A stretch of DNA of 64,000 nucleotides from contig CM038703.1 in the NCBI GenBank assembly GCA_021613375.1, positions 21,750,194-21,814,193 on the forward strand, given 5' to 3'. Both the position numbers and the translations under genes were made by a program. The stretch is from Megaleporinus macrocephalus. Lineage: Eukaryota > Chordata > Actinopteri > Characiformes > Anostomidae. Shown here one piece after another: positions 1 to 20,010 of the stretch (position 1 is its first letter; each line of letters opens with the position of its first letter). Under the pieces are notes generated by a model. That model ran no database searches, was not told the origin of the DNA, and saw only the letters and a list, made by a program, of their open reading frames with translations.

Positions 1-188
1 CAGAACCTGTAGCGATGGATATTAAGAGTCTGGTTAACAGAGACACCAGAATGCTCTAGTCACATTCACCACGACTTCCTTGGAGAAGGATTTTAAACGT
101 AGCTGTAGAGGAAGAAGTACAGTACTATGCAAAAGCAATAGGCACCTAATCAAATTGTTAAAGGGGACCTTTTATTCTCATTTCAATA

Positions 189-191
<3 letters not shown>

Positions 192-248
<57 letters not shown>
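192..248. repeat. (AT)n microsatellite
   Basis: An uninterrupted alternating AT tract of about 57 bp. It lies in the 3' flank of ubald1 and is likely length-polymorphic. Confidence 0.95.
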
Positions 249-249
<1 letters not shown>

Positions 250-2414
250 TTCAGGTCTACTAGAACTGATTTACATGCTCCATTTTTAAAACCGTACATC
301 CGTATTCACCCTCTATCTGCAATGCACAGTTAGAGCTCCTGTGTCTTTATGTCTTGATTCCCAATGTGCCAGGCAGGCTATGTCAGAGTGGTAAGTTTTT
401 ACTTTTATTTTCTTTTTAAGCTCTGTGTGTGTTCTGTGAGGGCACCAAGCTTGCCAGTAGGTAGACAATAAGGATTGAGATGACATCACCTTGTAACAGA
501 AAAAAGGGCTGGAATTCCAACAAGGTGTTTTAGGCTATGGACAAACAAAAGTGGTTACTATGTGACAGAGTATCTGCTTCTGGCATGTTCTATGGGCTTT
601 ACAACTTTGGAGACATACATGCACACATAAAAAGCTAAATAACACACTAAACGAAAGGGAATACCGCATAATAGGTCCCCTTTAAGAGTGTTTATTTTGG
701 CACTAAGTGTGTTTTTGGTTGCAAAACCACCATAGAACATAAGAACGAGCACAAACATTAAAACATTTAAAAAGTGTAAGTTGTTTTGCTCTTCCTTTGT
801 AAAATCATTCTAATAAATGGTGAGTTAAAATGTATACAAAAGAAAATAGTGTGGTTGTACACACAGAACATCAATGGCTAATTAACTACACAAACATACT
901 ATGCATATTTTAAATTTCCAACTGGAAAATTTTAAACGAAGGTATTTAGTCTAGCAAAGAATGCTGATGAATTCCCGAACAACATTCACGCTTTAGTAGA
1001 GAGCTGACTATCCTGTATTAGAAGAGGGGTGCCAATGTGAGAGTTTGGCAATACCCAAATGAAAGCAGAAAACCACTCGGTCTTAACAGTGTTACCTGTC
1101 AATATCAGTGAAGAATATATTTTTGCATATATATGATTATAAATATATGAATGATATTAAAATCTAGCCCTGTTGGTAATTATATAGCAGGTTACCATCT
1201 GAGACAATGCAAGTTACATGGTAAGACTCTATAACACTCAGATGCAGCACTGAATTGGATAATTTACATTATCGTTCAAGCTTATTTACCTGATTTTTAC
1301 AAACTGAAGCAGTAATTAGCCAAACTAGGTATTGCATGACAACCACAATTACTAACGGGCTGCCATGAAGAGAGGTTGGGAAAAAGTTGAAGAAACTTAT
1401 CTACATTATTCTTTTTGTATTGATTTTATGAGTATTTATTTAAAAGCTAGTGTTCTAGCTGCTATGGTAAGAAAAGTCTTTTATATAGAATTGTCTCAGG
1501 TATTCAAAACATTTGCACAGTGGCATATATATACACATATTCATATTTGTTAAAAAAATTGAAATAAATAAAAATAAAATATGGGCTGACCATTCGCAAT
1601 TTATTAAATTCAATTTGTGGAATTAGAAAGGGGTTCAATACAAAGCAAACACTTATTTGCTAGTAACTTCAATCAATTGCAGATACAACAAACACTCTAG
1701 AAAATAAATAACATTATGTATAAAATTGTTTGGGAGAGTTTTTTTTTATACCTTTTTTTTTACCTTTTATGAACCTAAAAAGACTGATTTTGTTGATCTT
1801 GGAACATCTATATATTCTGAATAAAACACCGGAATTATAAACCATCTTTAAAACTATTGCTGCCTGACCAAATAAAGTCTTTGTTTTTTTTATTTTTGCA
1901 TGTGCAACCTTAAATCAAAACATCCTTTCTTCCATCCAGTCAAATTTTAACATTATAGCTCCTTTCTTATACAGACAGTAATTTTGATTAATCATAGGGT
2001 TCGAAAGCAAGAGAGTAAATCAAACACATTGCAGTGCAGACACTAGTAAAAATCACTCCTTGTTGACTGAGCTCCTCTGAACAGGAGTAAGAAAGAAAGT
2101 AATCCAGCTTTAGATACCTGTGCATCTTCAGATCATCTCCGAACACACATTACATCACTTTATAATCACTAGGGGAAGAGGGGGAGAAAGAAGAGAGAGA
2201 GGGGAAAAAAAGTAGTCTCTAGTCTCCCATATGGTTTCAAGAATGAGCATGCATCTCCCAAATGCCCATCCTCCATGTTTTCTAGTCTTTCAGTGTTCAG
2301 TCCTCATCGATCCATCTTAATCTTCCTCCAGGCCGTATCGCACAGTCAGATTCATCAACAGGGCAGACGGTGCTCCTCCTCCTGTGTGGTCCGAGGGCCA
2401 ACGGGAGCGGTTCC
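249..2414. other. 3' flank and 3'UTR side of ubald1, no other gene seen
   Basis: AT-rich DNA beyond the ubald1 stop codon; the part nearest 2414 should be its 3'UTR on the minus strand. A minus-strand AATAAA candidate lies near 1890 (seen as TTTATT on plus), about 520 nt past the stop, but several such hexamers exist and I cannot choose between them. No exon-like open frame with family similarity was found. A short purine tract sits at about 2175-2215. Confidence 0.5.
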
Positions 2415-10480
<8,066 letters not shown>

Positions 10481-13400
10481 ATGGGTTCAGTCCTTGGGCG
10501 AAGGATCGCTGGAGTGGAGGATATTGACATTCAGGCAAATTCGGCGTACAGATTTCCACCCAAATCTGGTAAGTGTTCTGATTTATATACGCTAGCTCGT
10601 TAATGTGACGTTAACCAGCCTGCCTTCGTTGTCATCATTGTTATTGCTGGCTTTGTAAACTATTATTGTTTTTTTTGTATAAACTACTGGTTACCGTAAA
10701 ACTCAGACTCGCTGTCAGCTTGCTGGAAAGCCCGAGGACTTGTTTCTGAAGTTTGCTTCTTATTCGAATTGTCCCTTCCACAGTAAATGGTGCTGCATTC
10801 ATTTAACTGCTGCACCATTCAAGGTGGAACAAACAATTCGAATAAGAAGCTAATATCAGTCACGTCTTCCCGTTTACGCATAATACTGGATCCCATAAAC
10901 TACTGACGTTGGTTAACTGAGTAATTCGTTGTCTCTGGATACTGATAAGAAACGAGTTGTGTAATCTGGTGCTTGTCTATGGTTGGGCTTTGTTTGGTAA
11001 AAAATGTGTCTTTTTTTGTCTGGTGTATTGCTGAAAATCTCAATCTAATAATCGCACATAAAGGAGTGTTCGTCGTATGTTGTGCTGTCACTAGCTTCTC
11101 TCTTATGCCTAGTATGTGTGTAAGACTGTATTGTAGTGTTGTATGCATGAAATCACAAAAGTAGTTTGTGTGTTGAATTTGAACTCAGGCTACCTCTTTT
11201 CCTCAAAGGGAATTATTTTGCTAGTCACTTCTTCATGGGAGGGGAGAAATTTGACACTCCTCACCCTGAAGGTTACCTGTTTGGGGAGAACATGGACCTG
11301 AACTTTCTAGGCAACCGTCCAGTGCAGGTATGGTCAAGGCTTGGGATGCATGGTAGTGTTGCATTTTTTCCCAAGTGTTCTTTGCAATTCATATCTTCAT
11401 TATAAGTTATTACAGTGCTTGTTTATTTTTATTAAGTCATGCTGATTGTCATGTTTTATGTTAATGTTGACTTCCAGTTTCCGTATGTAACCCCTGCACC
11501 ACATGAGCCGGTGAAGACACTGAGAAGTCTTGTTAACATCAGGAAGGACTCTTTACGACTTGTCAGGTTTGGCATCACAATGTTTGTTTTACTAAGCTGC
11601 TTTTTGCCATTCTGCTAGCTGTACACCAGTGCAGAATTGGTTACCTAATATATGATAATGTCATGAATCATTGACAAAGAAAAACTGTTCAGTGACAATA
11701 ATAATGCCAGTGTGGGTTGATGTGAAATTGTCTTCAATATATAGGTACAAAGATGACGGTGACTCCCCCACTGATGAAGGGGCAAAGCCTAAGGTTTTGT
11801 ATGGAGTGGAGTTCACCTTTGACTCGGATGCTAGAGTGGCCATCACTATCTACTGCCAGGCTTTTGAAGAATTCTCCAATGGAATGGCAGTGTAAGACGC
11901 TCTCTGTATTAGGCAGGTTTCTACAGTCACGTGTGGTCATATTCTTAAGTTTTATGAAAACATGAAAACATACAAGCTGTTATATCTGTAGTGTTGACTT
12001 CTGCCATTGCTTTTCTGTTTATTGTAGGTTACTGAGATATTACCACCAACCAAGTCTATTAGCCTTATGTGCAGCTATGCAATTTAGGTTTTTATCATTT
12101 TGTATGAAAACAATTTGCCATTATGATGTTTTTTTGCCCTAGGCTTAAAATGAATAATAGCTATAGGTCTGAAAAGAGAGAGAGATTCAGAGCCCGTAGC
12201 AACAGCGTGTTTCCATGGATACGCAGCAAGTTTGTACCGAAAGGATAGACAGGCTGTGCATAGCAGGAGTCTGTACACACATGATGCTGTTGATTAATTG
12301 GCCTCTTAAATTCTCATTTCCTTTGCATTTGAATTAATTCAGAGGCTTGTCCTGAAACCTAATTTCAGAGGAATGACCTTCTTTGATAAGTGGCTCAATC
12401 TTTGATCTTTTTTAAATCAAACACTCAGTGATAAAAGAACAGTTTGACAGAATAGCTTTTTTGTGCCTTATTATTCATAGAAGTCTGTTGTATATCCCCC
12501 CCACCCCCCCCACCCCCATGAAGCTATAATCCCAAGAGTCCTGCCATGGTGTCTGAAACGGTGCACTATAAGCGAGGGGTGAGCCAACAGTTCACCTTAC
12601 CCTCCTTCAAGATCGATTTTTCTGAATGGAAAGAGGAGGATGTGAGTACTGTCAGCCCATTCTGGTGATGTCATTCTAAAATGGAAACGTTATGCTGATT
12701 TTAAATTAAGGTCACGTTTATCCTGGAGGTCATTTTATGGACAAATGGCTGCAACAGATAAATGTCTTCAAACGATTTCTGTCTTTTAGTGGAATACATT
12801 TTAAGCAATATATATAACAAAAAACATGTCTAGACTTATTGCCACTTCAAATGAACAGATTACTTTTTTCCATGTAATAAAACTGAAAGAACGGGGGTAG
12901 AAGATGAGTTATTAGTGTATTTCATATAACAGAGAGCATTCAGAAGTCCTTGATTCATTTCAGTTCATGAGTTGATATTCTCATTTTTAACAAATTTGAA
13001 TGCATTGTTGCAGTTTTGCTTTGTGATATCACTTTGTCGCAGTACGTTGTTACACCCCTAGTAACACACATATAAAGCATTTTTAGGATACCCATAAGTT
13101 CTTCTTAGTGTTTTCTTTGGCCTGTCAACAGACGAGTAGGACAGAAGCCATTCCCTCATCTTTAAATATAGACTGTTAATTTCCCCACGGATCATAAAAC
13201 AGTTAGGTTTAATTTCCCATGTAGGAAAAGAGTCAGTGTAAATCTAATAACGAATGACTTCTTCCCCAATATTGTTTTCAGCTGAATTTTGACTTGGACA
13301 GAGGTGTTTTCCCCATGGTCATCCAGGCTGTTGTGGATGAAGGAGATGGTATGTGTTATAATTGGTCTTATGACTTAACAGCTCTTCTATATTTAACTGT

Positions 13401-16400
13401 GTTGCTGGATCTTATTATCTGCACTGTGTTTGGTAAATGTGATAATCTTGTTGCAGATTGCTTGGGACATGCGCATGTGTTGTTGGCTGCCTTTGAGAGA
13501 GTAGGTGCATCAACCTTAGTTTTACTGTTTCATTAGCAAGATTTAAACTTCAACATCTGGACAGTTAAATTGTGATGACAATTACCTTCATGATGGTGGT
13601 GTATCTGTTTTATTTTGTGAACACTACCGTTGCTGTAATCTAATTTCTGCTTTTCCATTTGCAAGCATGTTGACGGAAGTTTCTCTGTGAAGCCACTGAA
13701 GCAGAAGCAAATTGTGAGTAATACCTGCTTTTGATCAGGGTTTAACTTCTTAAAGAAGGCTGAATAGATAATTAAATCTGTGGTGAGGTTGTATTACACT
13801 GGCACTAAGCTTTTGTTAGATTTACCATCTGATATCACTGCTGACTGTTTACAGGTGGATCGGGTTAGTTACCTTCTGCAGGAGATCTATGGCATTGAAA
13901 ACAAGAACAACCAAGAGACTAAGGTAAATGTCATCAGAACGTCTGGTATTATGCAGTTAGTTTTTTCTACGTTCCTTCATCTGTTTTCCTTGGCATATGT
14001 GCATCCATATTACTATTCTGACAGACATTTAAATTTTTTTTTTACATTTTGTCACTTCAGAGTCCAAAGCACTATGAAATCAAAGCATTGTCAAATAGAC
14101 ACCAACAGAACAACTGTTGGCAAACATATATGATCTCAACTCTTGCAAGCTTTGATTGAAGAGCCTGAGTCTGTGTAGCTTAACCTGCTGTCTGATCCTC
14201 TTCCAGCCATCTGATGATGAGAACAGTGACAACAGTAACGAGTGTGTGGTGTGTCTGTCAGACCTGCGTGACACACTCATCCTGCCTTGCAGACATCTGT
14301 GCCTGTGTAATTCGTGTGCAGACACTCTGCGCTACCAGGCCAACAACTGCCCTATCTGCAGACTGCGTATGTACCAGATAGTCAGTTTACTGTTATCGTA
14401 ATTGTTGTCACGTATGTACAGTGAAGGGAAAACAAGTTTTCAAACGCTTAAAAAAATTAATATCTCCCCTTAAAATTTACACACAGTCTTTTGGCTAGTG
14501 CTGTCACCTTACAACAAGAAGGTCTGGGTTTTGTTCCCCAGCAAGAGTTCAGGGTCCTTTCTGTTAGAAGTTTAAAACATTTTCCCCTGTGTCTGTGTAG
14601 GTGCTTCAGTTTTCTTCCACAGTTTAAAGATATGAAGTCAGGCAAATTGGAGATATTAAATTGCAAAGCCATTGTTCAAAGCATCAGTGGTAAGTAATTA
14701 GCTTTTTGCGGTACTGCAATACAGATTTGGTCAGTTTCTTTTTGGCAAGAAGTCTTCAGGTCCTAAATGTCTCGAGGGTCCCTCTGATGAATTGCTTTGA
14801 TTGTATGTTTTAGGTCATTGACTTGTTAGTAAGATCGGTTCTTGTCTAGTGAGCTTCAGTTCTCTTGTGATATGTCTTTGTACCTTTGGCATTTGTTTCC
14901 TTTGATGACGTGCTGTACCTTAGAATTGTTTTCAGAGTAGCAGCCAAATATCATTTGAGCAAACTGTTTTTCTTTTATACAAACATAACACTGAATTCTT
15001 GCCAAAATATTGCATTTTCTGACCAGAGTACGCAGAGATTTCTGATTTGTCTGAATGCTTGTGCGCATGTCTCAGTGCTTTCTTTTTTAACAGTGAAGTT
15101 TGGAATAGGGGATGGAGATGGGTGCAATGTAGTTCTTGCTTTGTTTTCTTTTTTTTATTCTGTTTTTTTATCATCCTGCAACTCTTTTCCATTTACTGCT
15201 GACTTCTCTCTTACCTTCCTTATCATTGGTATAAGAGTACCTTAAGGTTTTTGATACGGCTATGTAGCATTATCATTTTGAATGTTGTTCAGTGTTGCCC
15301 TTAAGAACTTCAAGAAGCTCTTTGTCTTCAGTATGATTGCTACTTGTTGCAAGTACAGAGTCAAAAGACATTTGTGTAAATTTGAAGTGGAGGTATATTG
15401 AGTTACAAAAGCAAGAGTGTTTGAATACTTGTTTGTCCTCACTGTATACACCTACTGCCCACTTGAATTCACACATTTGTTAGGTCTGTACAATTACAAA
15501 CAGTGGTCTACTTATTTGTGTGCATAATTTGTTAGCCCTTTTCATCTTGTCCTTCAATGGTCAAAAGGATCACCACAAGACCACCACAGAACAGGTGTTA
15601 TTTGGGTGGTGGATTCTCAGTGCTGCCATGTCCGATCCAGTTGTACCAGCGCAATGCGTATTGAGATTCCAACAAGACGTCAGTTTCCATGCTTTGCTGA
15701 GAAATGGTCCATCACCTAAATAATGTCTGCCCTGTGGTGGTTCTGACTATTAAAGAACAGCATAAAAGGGGGCAAACAAAGTATACAGTGAAACAGGTGG
15801 CCTGATAAAATGTAGGTGTAGATGTACTTGGTCAATTGGCGTATACGTGATTTTATCAAAATAGTTTCTTACCAACTGTGAATAATATTCATTAACTGTG
15901 CAATTGATTTGTGGGTTTGTGTATACAGCATTTCGAGCCCTGCTGCAGATTAGAGCGGTTAGAAAGAAGCCTGGTGCACTCTCCCCTGTCTCCTTCAGCC
16001 CTGTACTGGCTCAGAGCATGGACCATGATGAGCACTCTGTATGTCTCTTACCCAATTGCTTTGTTTGTGAACATTCAAGCTAATCACCACCACCATGTAG
16101 TTAACATACAGTATTTTTTTTTTTTTCTTAAAACATTTTTAGAATACTTAATATACTTACACATTGGCAGGGACTGTTTTCAGAATGTACCTTCTCTACA
16201 CTATATCTGAGTTTTGGCTTAATCATGTTGTCTCTCTTTGCTTCTTTCTGTCCTCAGAGCTCCGATTCAGTTCCCCCAGGCTTTGAGCCCATCTCCCTGT
16301 TGGAAGCTCTGAATGGGCTCACTGCTGTGTCTCCTGTGGTTCCATCAGCCCCTCTCTATGATGAGATCAACTTTTCGGGCAGCCTGAGTGGAGAGAGCCG

Positions 16401-18211
16401 GCAGCTTAGCTCTCCCGAGCATTCTGGAGACAGCGGCTTGCAGAAGGGCAAAGTCAGCAAGTCACCTGACAGGTAATTCTGTCCCTGTCATTGCTGTTTA
16501 AAGCAACGCTTCATCCTAACATCATAAAATGTCTAAGAATATCTTGAAGTCAGATGGCAGTCATATTATTATAATTAGTTCTTGGCACATCGGGTCAATT
16601 CCATCATAAATTAGAGAGATTGAATGTATTAAATGCCAAGATGTATTAAGTGTGTCTATGAAAACATTTCAGAATATCCCATCATCTCCATACATCAGTG
16701 CTGGTTGCACAGTGCTAGCCCATAAGCATTTCGTGGTTGAAATGTGCTCTTAAATTTGATGCAGTGTCTCGCTGAGTGCTTATCAGAGTGGGCAATGTGA
16801 AGAGAGTATGACATTGCCAGAGTCTTTGGCGTCCTCATGTTGGTGTTGAATAACAGCCGGCCCAGTGCAGTGACAGCACACCGCTTCACGTCTGCAGCAC
16901 TGTGCCAGAGGTCATGACTTCCTTGTATACCCAGTATTGGTTGGAGCTGACTGCATAGTCAAGTTCTCAGCCAAATGTCCAGAGGCCTCTTGGGCTGCGA
17001 TGAGGGGCAAAAAAGTGCAAGATATGTCATCTTTCCTAACTGAGCTCTTTCCCGACCTCTCCCCAGCACCTTGCGGTCACCCTCATCACCCATTCAGGAG
17101 GAGGATGAGGAGAAGCTGTCAGAGATGTCCGATGCACAGGCCCATACACTGCTGTCTAGCAGTCCTGCTCCTACTGAGGTCAGTCTCTGAATTCAAACAA
17201 CACTTTTTATTCTCCACTTGCTCTCTCAAAACATGCTCACTCTTTCTTGCCATCTGTCTATCATAGGGCACTGGTGGAGAGGATGTTGCTGACTCCTTGT
17301 CACCTGAAGAGGGTTAGTGCCTTATTTAATAGAAAAGTTTTGGGGTATATCTTTCAGCACAGAACTGTACAGTAACTGAAGGGTCTGTTGGTGATCACTG
17401 CAGACCTGGTGGTGTTTGTCATCTGGAAATGGATGCATTGCTCTTCTACAGTATGCTGCTACTATACACAGCAGCTCCTTTCTAATTTATTCCCATATAT
17501 TCTAATAACTGGCGTGTGTGTGTCTGTGTGTGTGCTCGTACCTTTACAGAGGACCGGCTGAACTCAGAAGGTGAGATTGGACCCGACTGTAGCAGTGAGC
17601 GCAGCAGCCTAACCAAAACTGAGAGTGACCCGCCGGGTAAGTAGCCTTTTCAATGAGCAGACACGCGGCAGTCTTCTTCTAGATGTCTTTCTGTTTGTGG
17701 CATTTGTTTTTTGGTGGCATAACATTGGCTATGTTCTTCTAGCAGCCACTGTGCATCTCCCTTATTGGCTTTTGGTCTGCTCTGCAATCTAATCTGTGTG
17801 GTGTGTTCTCTCTTTCTGACCTCTCTTGCCTGCCATCTCCTACTTCTTGTGACCTTGCTCTGGGACCTGCAGCTCTAGGTCCCGATTCCTGCTCTATTGG
17901 TATGGAAGAGTAACTGTGGTATGTAGGCTGCCCTGTCTCTGCCCTACCATGTTCTTTCTTATACAGTTGTCAGTAGGGATACTAAAGCTCCTGCAGTTGT
18001 GTTGTGCTATACTATGCTTGCTTACTTCTTCTGGAGTCTGATTTGAAGGCTGATTTTGATGTATTTGTCCGGTGTGTCTTTGGTTGAGATGTGCCATTCT
18101 TGCCTCACAGGTTTATCTGGCTCAATGGAGAGTCTGATCACTCAGAGCACAAGCTGCTCCAGCCAGCCTCTCCTGTGTCCCACAAGCAGTTTGCACATGG
18201 AAGATGAATAA
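10481..18211 (+). CDS. mgrn1: mahogunin RING finger 1, E3 ubiquitin-protein ligase
   Basis: RING-type E3 ligase; in mammals it acts on TSG101 and on melanocortin-receptor signalling. Coding exons: 10481-10568, 11209-11327, 11478-11566, 11745-11891, 12524-12641, 13282-13348, 13457-13500, 13666-13713, 13855-13923, 14207-14366, 15929-16038, 16258-16472, 17067-17178, 17267-17312, 17550-17636, then alternative ends 17873-17913 (519 residues) or 18111-18211 (539). The phase is continuous at every join. The N-terminus [20 protein letters not shown] is family-typical, with Gly2 a possible lipidation site. The predomain reads [24 protein letters not shown] residues 276-314 run from CVVC through PCRHLCLC to CPIC. 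A PSAP motif at about 382-385 is the known type of TSG101-binding site. The Ser/acidic tail is likely disordered. No defect is seen. The gene is divergent from ubald1. Confidence 0.97.
10755..10850. repeat. short foldback (inverted repeat) element
   Basis: A perfect 18-bp inverted repeat, GCTTCTTATTCGAATTGT at 10755-10772 and its complement ending at 10850. It extends inward with mismatches (GGTGCTGCA against TGCTGCACC) to arms of over 40 bp around a short AT-rich loop. It lies in mgrn1 intron 1. It is a candidate foldback MITE; no clear target duplication was seen. Confidence 0.65.
12496..12523 (+). promoter_or_regulatory. C-run splice acceptor tract of mgrn1 exon 5
   Basis: The 22-bp stretch 12496-12517 contains three runs of 7, 8 and 5 cytosines separated by single A residues. 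ATGAAG follows, and exon 5 begins at 12524. This unusual all-C polypyrimidine tract serves the exon 5 acceptor. The complementary strand is a strong G-quadruplex candidate. Confidence 0.7.
14490..14690 (+). mobile_element. degraded SINE-like interspersed repeat
   Basis: Diverged but ordered words match a common fish short interspersed family as I remember it: CAAGAAGGTCTGGGTT, then GTCCTTTCTGT, CCCCTGTGTCTGTGTAGGTG, TTCTTCCACAGTTTAAAGA and ATGAAGTCAGGCAAATTGG. It lies in mgrn1 intron 10, just after the RING exon. The family name is not assigned. Confidence 0.6.
15530..15830. mobile_element. partial copy of the long-TIR element found at 43.7 kb
   Basis: Shared words include CTTCAATGGTCAAAAGGATC, GACCACCACAGAACAGGT and GGTGGTGGATTCTCAGTGCT at the left, and TAAAGAACAGCATAAAAGGG at the right. 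The same words in the same order and inverted relation occur in the element at 43720-44383. This copy is shorter, with a deleted centre and lost termini. It lies in mgrn1 intron 10. Confidence 0.6.
17873..17913 (+). CDS. mgrn1: mgrn1 alternative terminal exon A
   Basis: After the acceptor CTGCAG, the exon completes a split codon from exon 15 and encodes [13 protein letters not shown] then TAA. This closely matches the mammalian MGRN1 C-terminus, which also reads [10 protein letters not shown]. It gives the 519-residue form. The following 200 bp to terminal exon B is intron for the longer form and 3'UTR for this one. Confidence 0.8.
18111..18211 (+). CDS. mgrn1: mgrn1 alternative terminal exon B
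   Basis: After the acceptor TGCCTCACAG, the exon reads in the same phase (split Gly codon) as [16 protein letters not shown] and ends HMEDE then TAA. It is rich in Ser and Thr. It can replace exon A without a frameshift and gives a 539-residue protein. The rapid onset of non-coding sequence after 18211 supports this as the gene's 3'-most coding exon. Confidence 0.75.
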
Positions 18212-20010
18212 CTGGAACATAGACCCTCTCATTTCCCGTCATCTCTCAGAGGCTTCTCTTACCGGACCAACCCGAACCACCCTTAAGCGGCCTTTTTATA
18301 GGTTCTTGGTCTGCTAGGATAGATTACTAAACCCGTCCACCCCCACAACGTGGTCATCAACAGCAAGTTGGTCTCCTGTCTGAGGTGCAGTGGATGGAAC
18401 AGGTGAATGCCTTTAAAAATGGTTTCTCAATGCTTTTCCCCTCACCTATTAAAATAGAAATAAGAAATGCTGCAGGTAAAAAGAACAGGTCATAATTTGA
18501 AAAACATAAATTTAGAAATCCTATGGCCTCTTCTTACTATGGTGACATTGAGGCAGGACCGGAAAAGTTTAGGAATGTTAACTATAAATGCAAAACTAAC
18601 CAGCTATAGTTAACACTTCAAGCACATCTTATCAATAAAAAAGAATGAATAAAATTTCATTTTGTGACAGCGGTGATGAAAAGTGTTCATAGTAACATGG
18701 AGCTATTGTGCGATTAACCTATTTGTGTATATTACAGATCTGTAACTTTGTGAATTTGATATGAAGTAATGTTTTATATCAAGTGCTTAGATGTCTTAGA
18801 CATTTTGTTTTTCTTCCTTTTATTTTTTATCATTTCTTCTTTTGTTTTTCGACTGAGTAACGGAGAGTGGCAAATGCTCTTTGACAACTGGACCTCGTTT
18901 TAGCTGTGTGTTTGTACCACACAAGCTGTTGCTATTCTTATCGATCTTATGACCAAATCTAACGCTTTAAGTGTATTTGCACCTCCTACTTCTGTTCTGT
19001 AAAATGAGCTTACCACACTACATTACGTGAACTATATAGAGTCATTCCTTACTATAGCTTATTATTATTTTGTAAATGAGAAGTTCCTTTACTCTGGTAC
19101 AAAGCTGAGTTGTATTAAGCATGGTCCTATGATATGTTGAATACTGCATACATCTATATCTCAGCCTTTGCTTTTGCTAGTGAAAGAGTGAACTCACTAC
19201 ACTCATTAGTATACGGCAAACGGTATTGATTTGATCACTGTCCTCTACTCCTCCAACTCAAAGCACCATGTCTTGCAGTGTTGTATATGTAGCATTATGC
19301 ATAGAGGTATATGTGCCTTTGAACAACAAATGTTGCTACTTAATTGTGCTTTGAGCTGTTTCGCTCTTGTAACTGGAAAATATGTTTCAAGGCTTGAGAC
19401 GTGCATTCTTTCAGCTTACGGCATACGACCATGCATTGAAATAAGCTCCAAGGGTAGTGTTATCATTTGTATAGTAGTTTAAAGAGAGATTTTCTTTTTT
19501 TCAGAATTATTTACCAGTGAAATATACTTACTTGATTATTTAAGCAGCCACTACATTGGATAACAATACTAGTATTTCTATTGTGTGTTTGATTTGTGTG
19601 AGTTAAAGACTATTTAATGCAACACATCTGTGAGATCAAGTGAACAGATGCTCGCAGATGGTTGCTCCGTTAAGTGTATTTAAAAGCTCAAGTAATATTC
19701 CGTATGCAATATTGATTAGTGGCTTCATATTAATTATCAGGCTAAGCTCTGCATGATATATAGGTAACGATGATCTACTTAATATTTCTCTCAGCTCTGG
19801 AAGATGCTCACTTATTTATCTCCCTCAAATAACGTGCCATTTCAACTTAATGATCCACTGTGCCTTCTTGTTCCTGTTCGTAATATTATTGGCCTGGTAT
19901 CCAGGATGTTAACATTGGGTCAGCCATGGTTCTAAAGTAAGATCAACATATGTTTTGTCCGAGTGTGTAGTGTACAGTTGCATGTGAATATAAATAAATT
20001 CCTCAATAAT
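18212..20010 (+). terminator. mgrn1: mgrn1 3'UTR with poly(A) signal
   Basis: About 1.8 kb of AT-rich non-coding sequence follows the last stop. AATAAA at 19993-19998 is followed within about 20 nt by a T/GT-rich stretch (TTTGTTGCTGTTGC), a credible cleavage and polyadenylation site. A second AATAAA lies at about 20070, beyond a G-run, and could be a backup. There are no competing open frames. Confidence 0.55.

Noticed and set aside
80..289. Frame with an Ile-Tyr repeat
   Set aside because: Translation of an AT dinucleotide repeat.
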